Positions 8,548 to 18,373 of a DNA stretch of 64,000 bases are shown here, piece after piece (position 1 is the first letter of the stretch; each line of letters opens with the position of its first letter). The notes under the pieces were generated by a model. The model saw nothing but the letters and a program-made list of their open reading frames with translations. It was not told the DNA's origin and did not search any database. This stretch comes from Collinsella aerofaciens. Lineage in GTDB: Bacteria > Actinomycetota > Coriobacteriia > Coriobacteriales > Coriobacteriaceae. Position numbers and translations under genes: made by a program. The stretch is taken from assembly GCF_005845035.1 (NCBI RefSeq), contig NZ_SPFO01000007.1:1-64000 (forward strand). Reading direction: 5' to 3'.

Positions 8548-8684
8548 CGGCAACAAACAAAACAGGCCCGCACCAAGCAAGGGCTTCCTCCGGGAAACGG
8601 GCCCATCCCAGCCAAGTGCAATTCAGCCCCCAAGCATAGCACTGCTGCACCCAAATAAAACGCAGCGACCCCTTAGTTACCGCA
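8548..8684. other. non-coding spacer
   Basis: No gene or clear signal is seen between the transketolase terminator and the large palindrome, apart from a weak CGGGCCC/GGGCCCG-like pairing near 8564-8604. Confidence 0.4.
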
Positions 8685-8807
8685 GGCCGGGTACAGGGTT
8701 ACTCTCCAAATCTTTCCGCAGGACGGAGGAGCCCCCGCCGCGCGAAGCGCGCAGCGGGGGCTCCGACATGTCCGAGGACGATTTGGAGAGTAACCCTGTA
8801 CCCGGCC
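8685..8807. repeat. large two-level palindrome (123 bp)
   Basis: Perfect 28-bp inverted arms lie at 8685-8712 and 8780-8807. Between them sits a second hairpin at 8728-8764 with 11-bp arms (GGAGCCCCCGC/GCGGGGGCTCC) and an inner CGCGC-GAA-GCGCG stem. The element is very GC-rich, contains no gene, and lies 104 bases before ftsE. It could be a non-autonomous mobile element, a protein-binding site, or a strong terminator. I see no second copy in this window. Confidence 0.85.
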
Positions 8808-8911
8808 GACGGGATCCCTAAGCACGCCATGCTTCTTATGTGCAGTAAAGCTAATGCTGCTAAAATACAAAGCGCTCATGTAGTTTAAACGCACGACGAT
8901 AAGGAGCACCA

Positions 8912-10132
8912 GTGGGTAACCACTTCCGTACCTCCGGTGCGGGCGATGATGCCCCCAAGACGCAGGCAGGCGTCCAGGGCAGTCGTTTCGCCACTCCGGA
9001 TTCAGAGGGCCAGCCTGTTGCTCAGGCCCCCGCTCAGCCGGCAGATCAGGCACAGCCGGCATCCGATCCCTTTGCCTACAATCCAACCAGCGATGTCGCG
9101 CTTTCCGGCACGGCGGGTTTTGAGCCCGTTCAGGCCGTGACCGCTCGCGTTGAGCAGCCTCAGGCTGGTGCCGCCACGCCGCAGCCTACCATGGCCGGCA
9201 TTCCCGACCCCTTGGCCCCTGCGACGCCGGCTCCTCAGCCTGCGCAGTCCGGTCTCTTTGCCGCTATTCCCGACCCCACGCAGCCTGCTGCCCCGGTGGT
9301 CGAGAGCGATCAGGCAGCCGAGGTCGCAAGCCTCGATAACGCGCTCAACAACCCCGATTTTACGTCGGTGTTTGCGCCCATCGATCCGCAGGCCAGCCGC
9401 AAGAAGATGGCCAAGCAGGCCGGTGTCGAGCCCGTCATCCTTATGGAGCATGTCACCAAGATCTATCCGGCACAGCCCAACAAGCCTGCACTCGACGACA
9501 TCAACATCGAGATCTATCCGGGCGAGTTCGTCTTCCTGGTCGGTCACTCCGGCTCGGGTAAGACCACGCTGCTGTCGACGCTCAACCGTGACGTCAAGCC
9601 GACGAGCGGCCGCATCCTGGTTGCCGGTCAGGACCTCATGAAGATCAAGAACCGCAAGGTTCCGTTCCTGCGCCGCCAGATTGGCGCCGTGTTCCAGGAC
9701 TTTAAGCTTCTGCCGCAAAAGACCGCCTACGAAAACGTGGCGTTTGCCCTGCAGTGCATCGGCAAGCCCAAGGGCGTCATTCGCAGCCAGGTGCCCGAGG
9801 TGCTGCGTCTGGTCGGCCTGGCCGATCAGATGGACTCGCTGCCCGACCAGCTTTCCGGTGGCGAGCAGCAGCGCGTTGCCGTCGCCCGCGCTATGGTCAA
9901 CCGTCCGCCGCTGCTGATCTGCGACGAGCCGACGGGCAACCTCGACCCGGCGATCTCGCTGGGCATCATGAAGCTGCTCGAGCGTATTAACCGCACCGGC
10001 ACCACCGTGATCGTCGCCACGCACGACCGCGAGATGGTCGATAGCATGCACCGTCGCGTGATCGCCCTCGAGGGCGGCCACGTTATTCGCGACCAGGAGA
10101 GGGGAGGTTACGGCAACTATGGCACCAACTAA
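8912..10132 (+). CDS. ftsE: cell-division ABC ATPase FtsE with long N-terminal extension
   Basis: The last 230 or so residues are a complete FtsE ATPase: Walker A GHSGSGKTT, Q-loop FQDFKLLPQKTAYENV, signature LSGGEQQR, Walker B LLICDEPTGNLDP and the switch His in VATHDRE. FtsE with FtsX controls peptidoglycan hydrolases at division. Normal FtsE is about 225 residues; this one is 406. The first 170 are low-complexity, rich in Pro, Ala and Gln. The GTG at 8912 has a perfect AAGGAG six bases upstream, so the extension is translated. It overlaps ftsX by 14 bases. Confidence 0.95.
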   Translation: MGNHFRTSGAGDDAPKTQAGVQGSRFATPDSEGQPVAQAPAQPADQAQPASDPFAYNPTSDVALSGTAGFEPVQAVTARVEQPQAGAATPQPTMAGIPDPLAPATPAPQPAQSGLFAAIPDPTQPAAPVVESDQAAEVASLDNALNNPDFTSVFAPIDPQASRKKMAKQAGVEPVILMEHVTKIYPAQPNKPALDDINIEIYPGEFVFLVGHSGSGKTTLLSTLNRDVKPTSGRILVAGQDLMKIKNRKVPFLRRQIGAVFQDFKLLPQKTAYENVAFALQCIGKPKGVIRSQVPEVLRLVGLADQMDSLPDQLSGGEQQRVAVARAMVNRPPLLICDEPTGNLDPAISLGIMKLLERINRTGTTVIVATHDREMVDSMHRRVIALEGGHVIRDQERGGYGNYGTN

Positions 10133-11039
10133 CGTGGGCTACTCCTTCAAAGAGGCAATCAGCCACTTCTTCCGTAACTGGACTACCTCGCTCGGCGCCG
10201 TCATCACGATCTTCCTTTCGCTGTTTATCATCGGCCTGTTCATTATGGGTTCCGCGATGCTGAACTCCGTGATCGGTACCGTCGAGGATCAGGTTGTCAT
10301 TAATGCCTTTATTAGCGATGACGCCGATCAGGCAGACATCCAGGCCTTTGAGGCCGAGCTCAAGACGTGGAGCAACGTCAAGTCCGTGACCTATAAGGAT
10401 AAGGACGACGCGCTGGCCGAGTACACGAGCAAGATGTCGGGTAACGCCGACGCCACCATGAGCGCGCTCGACGGCCAGAACCCGCTGCCCGCCTCGTTTG
10501 CGATTGAGATGGACGATCCGTCTCAGGTCGAGAGCACGGCCAAGAAGCTCAAGAAGGATGCCGATTTCCAGAAGATCGCGGATGACGGCGACGTCAACGC
10601 GAGCGTGCTGTACGGCCAGGAGGAAGTGAGCCGCCTGTTCCAGGTGACCAACTACATCCGCATCGCCGCCGTGGTGCTCGTTGGCCTTCTGACCTTTATC
10701 GCATTCATCTTCATCAACAACACGATTCGCCTGTCCATTACGGCGCGTCGTCGTGAGATTGCGATTATGCGTCTGGTCGGCGCCAGCAACGGCTTCATTC
10801 GTGGCCCGTTTATCACCGAGGGCGTACTGCAGGCCATTTTGGGCTCGCTGCTTTCCATCGGCGTTCTGGAGCTGCTGCGCAATCTGATGATTCCGCGTTT
10901 GCAGGAGAGCATCGGCTGGATGTCGTTTGCCCTGCCGATGCAGTACTACCTGGTGACCTATGCTGCGCTGATTCTGGTCGGCGTGATTATCGGCCTCTTT
11001 GGTTCTGCCATCGCCATGCGTCGCTACCTGCGCGTGTAG
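10119..11039 (+). CDS. ftsX: cell-division permease-like protein FtsX
   Basis: The 306-residue product has the FtsX pattern: a short cytoplasmic start, one membrane helix (ITIFLSLFIIGLFIMG), an extracellular domain of about 120 residues, then three helices (VVLVGLLTFIAFIFINN, the region around 220-250, and LILVGVIIGLFGSAIAM). SITARRREIAIMRLVGA is the conserved MacB/FtsX cytoplasmic loop. It pairs with FtsE and overlaps its 3' end. A terminator follows at 11064. Confidence 0.95.
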   Translation: MAPTNVGYSFKEAISHFFRNWTTSLGAVITIFLSLFIIGLFIMGSAMLNSVIGTVEDQVVINAFISDDADQADIQAFEAELKTWSNVKSVTYKDKDDALAEYTSKMSGNADATMSALDGQNPLPASFAIEMDDPSQVESTAKKLKKDADFQKIADDGDVNASVLYGQEEVSRLFQVTNYIRIAAVVLVGLLTFIAFIFINNTIRLSITARRREIAIMRLVGASNGFIRGPFITEGVLQAILGSLLSIGVLELLRNLMIPRLQESIGWMSFALPMQYYLVTYAALILVGVIIGLFGSAIAMRRYLRV

Positions 11040-11063
11040 GCATGCCTGGAATTCATCCCTTCC

Positions 11064-11097
11064 AACGGGTCGTCTCTTATGGGGCGGCCCGTTTTTT
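11064..11097 (+). terminator. terminator of ftsEX
   Basis: ACGGGTCG pairs with CGGCCCGT, including one G-T pair, and TTTTTT follows. Confidence 0.8.
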
Positions 11098-11174
11098 GAT
11101 CCCTAGGGGACGGCAGGAAAGCGAATCATTTGGGTAGACTCTTTGGAGTTCGCAATCGATAGTTAGGAGGCGCC

Positions 11175-13310
11175 ATGGGGCGCAATAACAAGCATAAGCG
11201 TGGAGCTCGCAATAAGCGCGGGCCGGTGCGCAGCGAACGCCGTCCGAGCCTGACCGGGCGCGTGCAGCTCCATGAGCACAGTGCCTATGTCATAACCGAG
11301 AATGGCGACTACAAGGTCATGGGTCGCGGCAAGCGTGAGATCATGGACGGCGATACCGTTGCCGTGAGCATTAAGAATAGCCCGCATGGCGAGCGTCGCG
11401 CCGTGATCGAGGGCGTAGTTGAGCGCGCAGCCATAAGCGTGGTGGGTACGTACCAGACCGCCGGTCCGCTCGGTGTGATCGAGCCGCTCGATTCGCGCTT
11501 GAAGGCCGACTTCTTCATTTTGCCCGAGGATACCTCGGCGGATCGTCTGGGTGTCCACCCGGGTGATGCCGTTGTCGCGCGCATTTTGACCTACCCGACG
11601 CGCCTGGAATCGGGCACCGTGACGATCGAACGCCGCATTGGCGGAGATGACGCGCCCGATTTGGGCGTTCAATATGTGATGGCGCGTTACGGCTATACCG
11701 ATAGCTATCCCGAGACCGCGCTAGACGAGGCCGAGGGGCTTTCGCTCGATGTGTCCGCGGCGCTTAAGGACCCGCTCCGCCGCGATCTGCGCGACCGCTT
11801 TGTCATCACGATCGACCCGGTCGACGCGCGCGACTTTGACGATGCCATTTCGCTGGAGCGCACGCCCGAGGGTGGCTACAAGCTGGGTGTGCATATCGCC
11901 GACGTTTCACACTATGTGGCTTGGGACGGGCATATCGATCTTGAGGCTCGCCATCGTACGACATCGGTGTATCTGGCCGATCGCGTGCTTCCCATGCTGC
12001 CCGAACGCCTGTCCTGTGACCTGTGCTCGCTTCGCCCTGACGAGGACCGTCTTGCGTTTACCGTCGATATCGAGCTCGATGCGCATGGTCGCGTGCGGCA
12101 TTACGATCCGTACCCCAGCGTGATTCGCTCGCGTGTGCGTATGGACTATGACGGCGCCGAGGCTCTGCTGGTGCGTGCCGGCGCGGTTGAGTATTCGGTG
12201 CTGGAGGGTGCAGCCGAGGATGTTGCGGCTGCCGAGACCTCGCGCGAGGAAGCGCTTGAGCGCGGTCTTGCGTGCGAGGAGGCCGCCCGCGGCTACAACG
12301 TCGACCTCGGCGATTTCCTTGTCGCCGCTAACGAACTCGCCGAACTCCGCCGTCGTATCCGTCGCGCCCGCGGCTCGGTCGATTTTGACACGGCCGAGAT
12401 TCGTGCTCTGTTGGATGAGGACGGAGTGCCCGTGCAGATTGTGGCGCGTGAGCGTTCGTGTGCCACGTCGCTTATCGAGGAAGCTATGCTGCTCGCCAAC
12501 GAGTGCGTTGCAGAGTGGCTGGCAGACCGTGATATCGAGGCCTGCTATCGCGTGCATGAGGATCCGAGCCCCGATAGCCTGCACGGTGCCGCCGTTGCGC
12601 TGGCGCAGCTAGGCATCATCGACGATCGCCGTGCTGCCGGTATTGCCCTGGGGAGCCCCGATGAGCTGCAGGCTGCAGTCGATGCTGCCGCCGGTACGGC
12701 CAACGCACCGCTCGTTAACACGCTGCTTCTGCGCAGCATGCAGCGCGCGCTGTACAAGCCGCGCAACGAGGGCCACTTTGCGCTCGCCGCGCCGTGCTAC
12801 TGTCACTTTACGAGTCCCATCCGTCGCTACCCCGATCTGGTGGTGCACCGCGTGCTCAAACTGCAGTTGGCCTATGAGCGGCTCGGCGGCAAGGACGCCT
12901 TGGTCCGTACGCCGCGGCTGATCGGCAAGGGGCGCGAGTCGCTGCCGCGCATTCTGCCGCAGATCTGCCGCGCATGCAGCGATGCCGAGCGCGCGGCAGA
13001 TGCCGCCAGCCATGCGACGCAAAAGATCAAGATTGCCCAGTACTATGAGGACCGTCTGGGCGAGCGCTATGCCGGAACCGTCTCGTGGGTTAGCAGCATG
13101 GGCCTTTTTGTGCGCTTGGACCTAACGCAGGTCGAAGGCTTGGTTTCGATCAAGAGTCTGGGCAACGAGTGGTTCGAGTTCGACGAGGACGCGCTCACGC
13201 TCACAGGTGCCGACACGGGCACCCGTTACGAGCTGGGGCAGCGCGTGATTATCGAGGTCTCGCGCGTCAATACCACGCGTGGGCACTTGGACTTTAAGCT
13301 TATCCATTAG
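11175..13310 (+). CDS. rnr: ribonuclease R (RNase II/RNB family exoribonuclease)
   Basis: This is a 3'-to-5' exoribonuclease for structured RNA, 711 residues. The N-terminal cold-shock domains are followed by the RNB domain with the four catalytic acidic residues in ITIDPVDARDFDDAIS, and by the LERDS-equivalent region FTSPIRRYPDLVVHR. A C-terminal S1 domain (ERYAGTVSWVSSMGLFVRL) ends the protein. The start has AGGAGG upstream. In many Gram-positive genomes rnr lies next to smpB. Here smpB is 8.6 kb further on, with the recombinase, MurNAc and tRNA genes in between. Confidence 0.95.
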   Translation: MGRNNKHKRGARNKRGPVRSERRPSLTGRVQLHEHSAYVITENGDYKVMGRGKREIMDGDTVAVSIKNSPHGERRAVIEGVVERAAISVVGTYQTAGPLGVIEPLDSRLKADFFILPEDTSADRLGVHPGDAVVARILTYPTRLESGTVTIERRIGGDDAPDLGVQYVMARYGYTDSYPETALDEAEGLSLDVSAALKDPLRRDLRDRFVITIDPVDARDFDDAISLERTPEGGYKLGVHIADVSHYVAWDGHIDLEARHRTTSVYLADRVLPMLPERLSCDLCSLRPDEDRLAFTVDIELDAHGRVRHYDPYPSVIRSRVRMDYDGAEALLVRAGAVEYSVLEGAAEDVAAAETSREEALERGLACEEAARGYNVDLGDFLVAANELAELRRRIRRARGSVDFDTAEIRALLDEDGVPVQIVARERSCATSLIEEAMLLANECVAEWLADRDIEACYRVHEDPSPDSLHGAAVALAQLGIIDDRRAAGIALGSPDELQAAVDAAAGTANAPLVNTLLLRSMQRALYKPRNEGHFALAAPCYCHFTSPIRRYPDLVVHRVLKLQLAYERLGGKDALVRTPRLIGKGRESLPRILPQICRACSDAERAADAASHATQKIKIAQYYEDRLGERYAGTVSWVSSMGLFVRLDLTQVEGLVSIKSLGNEWFEFDEDALTLTGADTGTRYELGQRVIIEVSRVNTTRGHLDFKLIH

Positions 13311-13338
13311 CCAAATCCCGACTCATGGTGGGGGAGCG

Positions 13339-13364
13339 GAGGGCGGCCTTTCGGGACCGCCCTT
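13339..13364 (+). terminator. likely terminator of rnr
   Basis: GAGGGCGG and CCGCCCTT pair around CCTTTCGGGA. Only a short T run follows, so it is less convincing than others here. Confidence 0.55.
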
Positions 13365-13403
13365 CGCATTTGAATCGTGGCTACCTTGCCGTCTGCTCGG
13401 CCG

Positions 13404-13480
13404 CCCGCTTTCCTGCTATTTGGGAGGTAAAACCTACCAAAATAAACCTGTCCCTTTTGGCAGGTTTACAAGAAAGCGGG
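13404..13480. repeat. nested palindrome before resolvase; ACCTGTCCC-loop family, copy 2
   Basis: An outer 9-bp pair CCCGCTTTC/GAAAGCGGG at 13404-13412 and 13472-13480 encloses an inner hairpin at 13430-13467: AAACCTACCAAAA and TTTTGGCAGGTTT around a loop ending in ACCTGTCCC. The same inner hairpin precedes secA at 1303. It ends six bases before the recombinase start and could be its recombination or regulatory site. Confidence 0.65.
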
Positions 13481-13486
13481 GATGAG

Positions 13487-14092
13487 ATGGCGACGGTGTA
13501 CGGGTATGCGCGGGTGAGTTCGCGCGATCAGAATCTGAATCGGCAGCTGGATGCGCTGGGCGCCTATGGCGTGGGCTCAGCGAATATTTATGCCGACCAT
13601 GCGAGCGGCAAGGACTTCGATCGACCGCATTATCGCGAGCTGCTGCACGTCCTGGGAGACGGGGACGTGCTGGTGGTGCTTTCTATCGACCGACTTGGTC
13701 GTAATTACTCCGAGATTCTTGAGGAATGGCGACGCATCACCAAGGAGCTCGGGGTTGCCATTGTGGTGTTGGACATGCCATTGCTTGACACGCGCGCTAG
13801 GGCCAGCGGCGCGCCGGATGTGACCAACACCCTGATTGCCGATATTGTGCTGCAACTGCTGAGCTACGTGGCGCAGGTGGAGCGCGAGAATATCCATCGG
13901 CGCCAGGCGGAGGGAATTGCAGCGGCGCGGGCGCGAGGGGTTCGTTTCGGTCGACCTCGCAAGCCGTGCCCTCCTCAGTTTGAGCTGGTGCGCGATAGCT
14001 ATGAGGCAGGCGATATTACCCGCAGCCAGGCAGCAAAGTGCCTGGGCGTGTGCGTGGGGACGTTCGATCGCTGGATGCGCGAGGCGGGGTAG
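13487..14092 (+). CDS. serine recombinase (resolvase/invertase family)
   Basis: The 201-residue product has the catalytic Ser in YGYARVSSRDQN, the DRLGRN motif of the resolvase active site, the long E helix (LLSYVAQVERENIHRRQAEGI), the RFGRPRK linker and a short C-terminal helix-turn-helix (ITRSQAAKCLGVCVGTFDRWM). Such enzymes resolve or invert DNA between short sites. The ATG at 13487 is preceded by GCGGGGATGAG, a weak ribosome site. No transposase accompanies it. The nested palindrome just upstream could be its target. Confidence 0.93.
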   Translation: MATVYGYARVSSRDQNLNRQLDALGAYGVGSANIYADHASGKDFDRPHYRELLHVLGDGDVLVVLSIDRLGRNYSEILEEWRRITKELGVAIVVLDMPLLDTRARASGAPDVTNTLIADIVLQLLSYVAQVERENIHRRQAEGIAAARARGVRFGRPRKPCPPQFELVRDSYEAGDITRSQAAKCLGVCVGTFDRWMREAG

Positions 14093-14196
14093 GGGTTTGC
14101 GTCGCTTTGTCGCTTCCTGTTGCGATTCAAATTTTGATACGGTGACGATGCCATTTGGGGCTACACTCGCTGATATTCAAAAAAGGAGGTTGGCCC

Positions 14197-14778
14197 TTGG
14201 CGCGCGTAAAACAAATAATCGGATGGACCGCGATCGTTCTGTTCGTTGCAACGCTGGCGGGCATCTGGGTGCTGACGGAGCAAAATGCGGTGGAGACGTC
14301 GTTGCTGAGCGAGTCCACCGCGCGTGTGGTGGAGGGTCAGGCTACGGGCGTTCAGGCTGCCGATGCCACGGGTGAAGCCCAGACAGAGAACGGAATGACC
14401 GGGGGCGCCGATTCGGCTGCCTCGAATGTCCGGTCTGGCCGACTTGCTTCCATTCGCATGTGGGTGGGCACAAACGTCCGTCGCGTTGCCCATACCGTAG
14501 AGTTTTTCTTCGTCGGATTGTTCGCCTCGGTGGTCGTGGTTTGCTTTTCCAGGCGTCCGTGGAGCGTATGCTCCCGTTGCGTGCCTGTATTGCTCTTTTG
14601 CGCCGCCTGCTCCGTTGGCGATCAGGTACATAAGATCTTTGTTCCCGGCAGGCATTTCGACGTTATCGATTTAGGATTCGATGCTGCGGGCTATGTCACC
14701 GCCATGCTGTTGGTATTGCTGGCGGCGGCGTTAGTGCGCCATGCGACTCGGCCGATCGGCGCCCATGCGAGGCGCTAG
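14197..14778 (+). CDS. VanZ-like membrane protein
   Basis: The TTG at 14197 has a perfect AAGGAGGT six bases upstream, giving (M)ARVKQIIGW. The 193-residue product has an N-terminal membrane helix, an exported linker of about 75 residues, then a VanZ-type core: HTVEFFFVGLFASVVVV, two more helices, and the hallmark DQVHKIFVPGRHFDVIDLGF followed by Asn/Ala-Gly. The molecular role of VanZ proteins is unclear; the original confers teicoplanin resistance. Nothing nearby suggests a resistance operon. Confidence 0.8.
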   Translation: MARVKQIIGWTAIVLFVATLAGIWVLTEQNAVETSLLSESTARVVEGQATGVQAADATGEAQTENGMTGGADSAASNVRSGRLASIRMWVGTNVRRVAHTVEFFFVGLFASVVVVCFSRRPWSVCSRCVPVLLFCAACSVGDQVHKIFVPGRHFDVIDLGFDAAGYVTAMLLVLLAAALVRHATRPIGAHARR

Positions 14779-14859
14779 CCGGTAACAAACCCGTTTCTGA
14801 TAATGCGACCTTGTTGAATTATTTTGTGTCGCGCGTATTTCCGAGCGGTCGGATTTGAG

Positions 14860-14886
14860 GGGCGAGCGGTAGAACGCTCGCCCTTT
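14860..14886 (+). terminator. terminator after the VanZ-like gene
   Basis: GGGCGAGCG and CGCTCGCCC pair perfectly around a 6-base loop, and TTTG follows. Confidence 0.75.
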
Positions 14887-14982
14887 GTGCGCCACGATGC
14901 GGCACAATGTACCGCAAAAGCTGTTTGTATCCGGTACGAATCGTTCGTTGGTCTTTAATTCTTCTCAACGGAGGTGTTTGAG

Positions 14983-15834
14983 ATGGCAAACGGATTGCTT
15001 TTGCGGCTTCGCGAGCGTGAGCTCAGCGCGAGCCCGGCGGAACGCAATGTCATCGCATATGTAAGCGCTCATCCGCACGAGGTGGTCGGGCTGTCCGTCC
15101 GCGGTCTTGCCGATGTCACGTTCTCCTCGCCCTCGAGCATTTTGCGCTTTTGCAAGCGTTTGGGTTTTGCGGGCTACAAGGAGTTCCAGCGCGAACTGAT
15201 TGCCGAGCTGGCGCTCTTAGGTGACAAGAAAGACATAGCCCTCGAGGACATCTCCATGGATGACAGCGTCGAACGTATCGTGGGGAAGGTGATGAAAAGC
15301 AACGTGCGCACAATCGAGGCGACGGCGCGAACGCTCGATTACACCGTCTTGGAGCGATGCGCGGCCCGTCTTAAGCGGGCACGCGCGGTCAATCTGTTCG
15401 GTATTGGTGCCTCTCGTTTGGTCGCGCACGACCTGGCGCAAAAGCTCATGCGTGTCGACAAAGAGTGCCATCTGTACGACGACTGGCATGATCAGCTCTT
15501 ATGTGCCAAGAACATGCATGAGGGCGATATGGCAATCGCCTTTAGCTACTCGGGCTTGACGCAAGAGGTGCTGGACTGCACCGCCGAGGCTCAACGTCAC
15601 AACTGTCCCGTTGTGGCCGTTACCAAAGTAGATGGATCATCCAAGCTTGCCACCATGGCCGATGCCGTGCTCGGCGTCGCTGCGAGTGAACCCTTGGTCC
15701 GCAGCGGTGCCATGGCTTCGCGTATGGCCCAGCTTATGGTTGTCGATGCCCTGTACGCTGCTTACGTTGCCAGCGACTACGAACGGGCGACGCATGTCAT
15801 AAAGCAAAACTACATCGAGAAACAGGAAAGATGA
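14983..15834 (+). CDS. murR: RpiR/MurR-family transcriptional regulator with SIS domain
   Basis: The 283-residue product has an N-terminal RpiR helix-turn-helix (SVRGLADVTFSSPSSILRFCKRLGFAGYKEFQREL) and a C-terminal SIS sugar-phosphate domain (VNLFGIGASRLVAHDLAQKL, IAFSYSGLTQEV). The SIS fold and the next genes point to MurNAc-6-phosphate sensing, as in MurR. I chose the ATG at 14983, seven bases after GGAGGTG; an upstream GTG lies inside that site. It is the first gene of the murR-murQ-murP set and overlaps the murQ ribosome site. Confidence 0.9.
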   Translation: MANGLLLRLRERELSASPAERNVIAYVSAHPHEVVGLSVRGLADVTFSSPSSILRFCKRLGFAGYKEFQRELIAELALLGDKKDIALEDISMDDSVERIVGKVMKSNVRTIEATARTLDYTVLERCAARLKRARAVNLFGIGASRLVAHDLAQKLMRVDKECHLYDDWHDQLLCAKNMHEGDMAIAFSYSGLTQEVLDCTAEAQRHNCPVVAVTKVDGSSKLATMADAVLGVAASEPLVRSGAMASRMAQLMVVDALYAAYVASDYERATHVIKQNYIEKQER

Positions 15835-15844
15835 GGTGAATGAA

Positions 15845-16768
<924 letters not shown>

Positions 16769-16825
16769 GTGCACGGCGTGAGCTGATATGACATCTAGAC
16801 GAGATACCCAATACAAGGAGGAGTT

Positions 16826-18256
16826 ATGACGAACAAAGAGCTGGCTCAAAAGCTGCTGGACCTTTTGGGCGGTAAAGACAACGTGCTCGCAAACGCGGCG
16901 TGCATGACGCGCCTGCGCGTGACCGTCAAAGACACGGGCAACGTCGACACGGAGGGTATTAAGGCGCTCGACGGCGTGATGGGCCTGGTCGAGGACGACA
17001 CGATGCAGATCGTGCTGGGTCCGGGCAAGGTGAATAAGGTGCTCGAGGAGTTCTCCAAGCTCACCGGCCTTGCGAAAGGCGTTGCCGACGAGAGCGTGGT
17101 TGACGCTGCGGCCACAAACAAGGCCGCGCAGAAAGCCAAGTACGAGTCCAAGCCGGTTCAGGCCTTCCTCAAGAAGATTTCCAATGTCTTCGTCGCCCTG
17201 CTTCCCGGCATCATTGCGGCTGGCCTCATCAACGGTATCTGTAACGTCATTAACGTCTCGACGGCAGGCGCGCTTGCAGGCGAGTGGTGGTACCAGGGCA
17301 TTCGTTCCATGGGCTGGGCTCTGTTTGCCTATCTGCCCATCTTGGTGGGCTATAACGCGGCACGTGAGTTTGGTGGCTCCGCTGCGCTGGGCGGCATCGC
17401 CGGCATGATGTGTATCGCCAACAGTGCCATGCCCCTGCTTGCGCCTGGCGCGGCTGATCCTGCCACTGCCATTCTGCTGCCGCTCACCAGTGCGCAGTAC
17501 AACCCCGCGGCGGGTGGCATGATCGCGGCTCTCATCGCTGGTGCATTTTTTGCCTGGATGGAGCGTCAGATTCGCAAGGTTATGCCCAACGCACTCGACA
17601 CGTTCTTGTCCCCGCTGCTGGTGCTCATCATCGGCGCCTTTGCTCTGATGCTCGTCATCCAGCCGGTTGGCGCATGGCTGACGACTGCCATCTTTAGCGT
17701 TTTGACCTTTATCTTCGAGAAACTGGGCGTCCTGGGCGGCTATATCCTGTCGGCAGGCTTCTTGCCGCTGGTGTCCGTCGGCCTGCATCAGGCGCTCACG
17801 CCGATCCACGCTATGCTCAACGATCCCGACGGCGCTACCAAGGGTATCAATTACCTGCTTCCCATCCTTATGATGGCTGGCGGCGGCCAGGTCGGTGCCG
17901 GTTTGGCGCTGTACTTTAAGACCAAGAACGCCAAGCTCAAGAAGTACGTCGCAGAGTCCATTCCCGTTGGAATCCTGGGTGTGGGCGAGCCTCTGATGTA
18001 TGCTGTTACGCTGCCGCTCGTTCGTCCGTTTGTGACGGCCTGCCTGGGTGCCGGATTTGGCGGCGCGCTCGCGGCGCTGCTTCACATCGGCACGGTTTCT
18101 CAGGGCGTTTCCGGTCTGTTTGGCCTACTGATCGTTGTTCCTGGCCAGCAGCTCGGCTACGTTGCCGCTATGCTGCTTGCCTATGCCGCCGGCTTTGTCC
18201 TGACGTGGTTCTTTGGCGTCGACGAGCAGAAGATCAACGAGTTCTTTGGCGAGTAG
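16826..18256 (+). CDS. murP: PTS EIIBC transporter, MurNAc type
   Basis: The 476-residue product starts with an EIIB domain carrying the phosphorylated Cys at residue 26 (AACMTRLRV). A 10-helix EIIC follows, with GAFFAWMERQIRK, the substrate loop LHQALTPIHAML and the conserved GVGEPLMYAVTLPL. There is no EIIA domain, as in E. coli MurP, so it must borrow one; a free glucose-type EIIA is encoded at 47490. The order after murR and murQ fixes MurNAc or a MurNAc disaccharide as the likely substrate. AAGGAGGAG precedes the ATG. Confidence 0.92.
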   Translation: MTNKELAQKLLDLLGGKDNVLANAACMTRLRVTVKDTGNVDTEGIKALDGVMGLVEDDTMQIVLGPGKVNKVLEEFSKLTGLAKGVADESVVDAAATNKAAQKAKYESKPVQAFLKKISNVFVALLPGIIAAGLINGICNVINVSTAGALAGEWWYQGIRSMGWALFAYLPILVGYNAAREFGGSAALGGIAGMMCIANSAMPLLAPGAADPATAILLPLTSAQYNPAAGGMIAALIAGAFFAWMERQIRKVMPNALDTFLSPLLVLIIGAFALMLVIQPVGAWLTTAIFSVLTFIFEKLGVLGGYILSAGFLPLVSVGLHQALTPIHAMLNDPDGATKGINYLLPILMMAGGGQVGAGLALYFKTKNAKLKKYVAESIPVGILGVGEPLMYAVTLPLVRPFVTACLGAGFGGALAALLHIGTVSQGVSGLFGLLIVVPGQQLGYVAAMLLAYAAGFVLTWFFGVDEQKINEFFGE

Positions 18257-18264
18257 TTTGATAT

Positions 18265-18291
18265 CGCGAGCCGTGTTGCTCGGGGCTCGCG
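18265..18291 (+). terminator. hairpin after murP
   Basis: CGCGAGCC and GGCTCGCG pair across an 11-base loop. No T run follows, so it may be a 3'-stabilising hairpin rather than a terminator. Confidence 0.45.
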
Positions 18292-18323
18292 GTGCGCGGC
18301 AGATTTCTTGATGCTATGGTTGT

Positions 18324-18357
18324 GCCGGCGGGGCTAACTGCTCCGCCGGCCTTTTTT
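18324..18357 (+). terminator. terminator between murP and mupG
   Basis: GCCGGCGGGG pairs with CTCCGCCGGC and a run of six T follows. It lies 17 bases before the mupG start and overlaps the region of that gene's ribosome site, so it may give partial readthrough into mupG. Confidence 0.85.
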
Positions 18358-18373
18358 AAAGGAGCGTTGAAGC

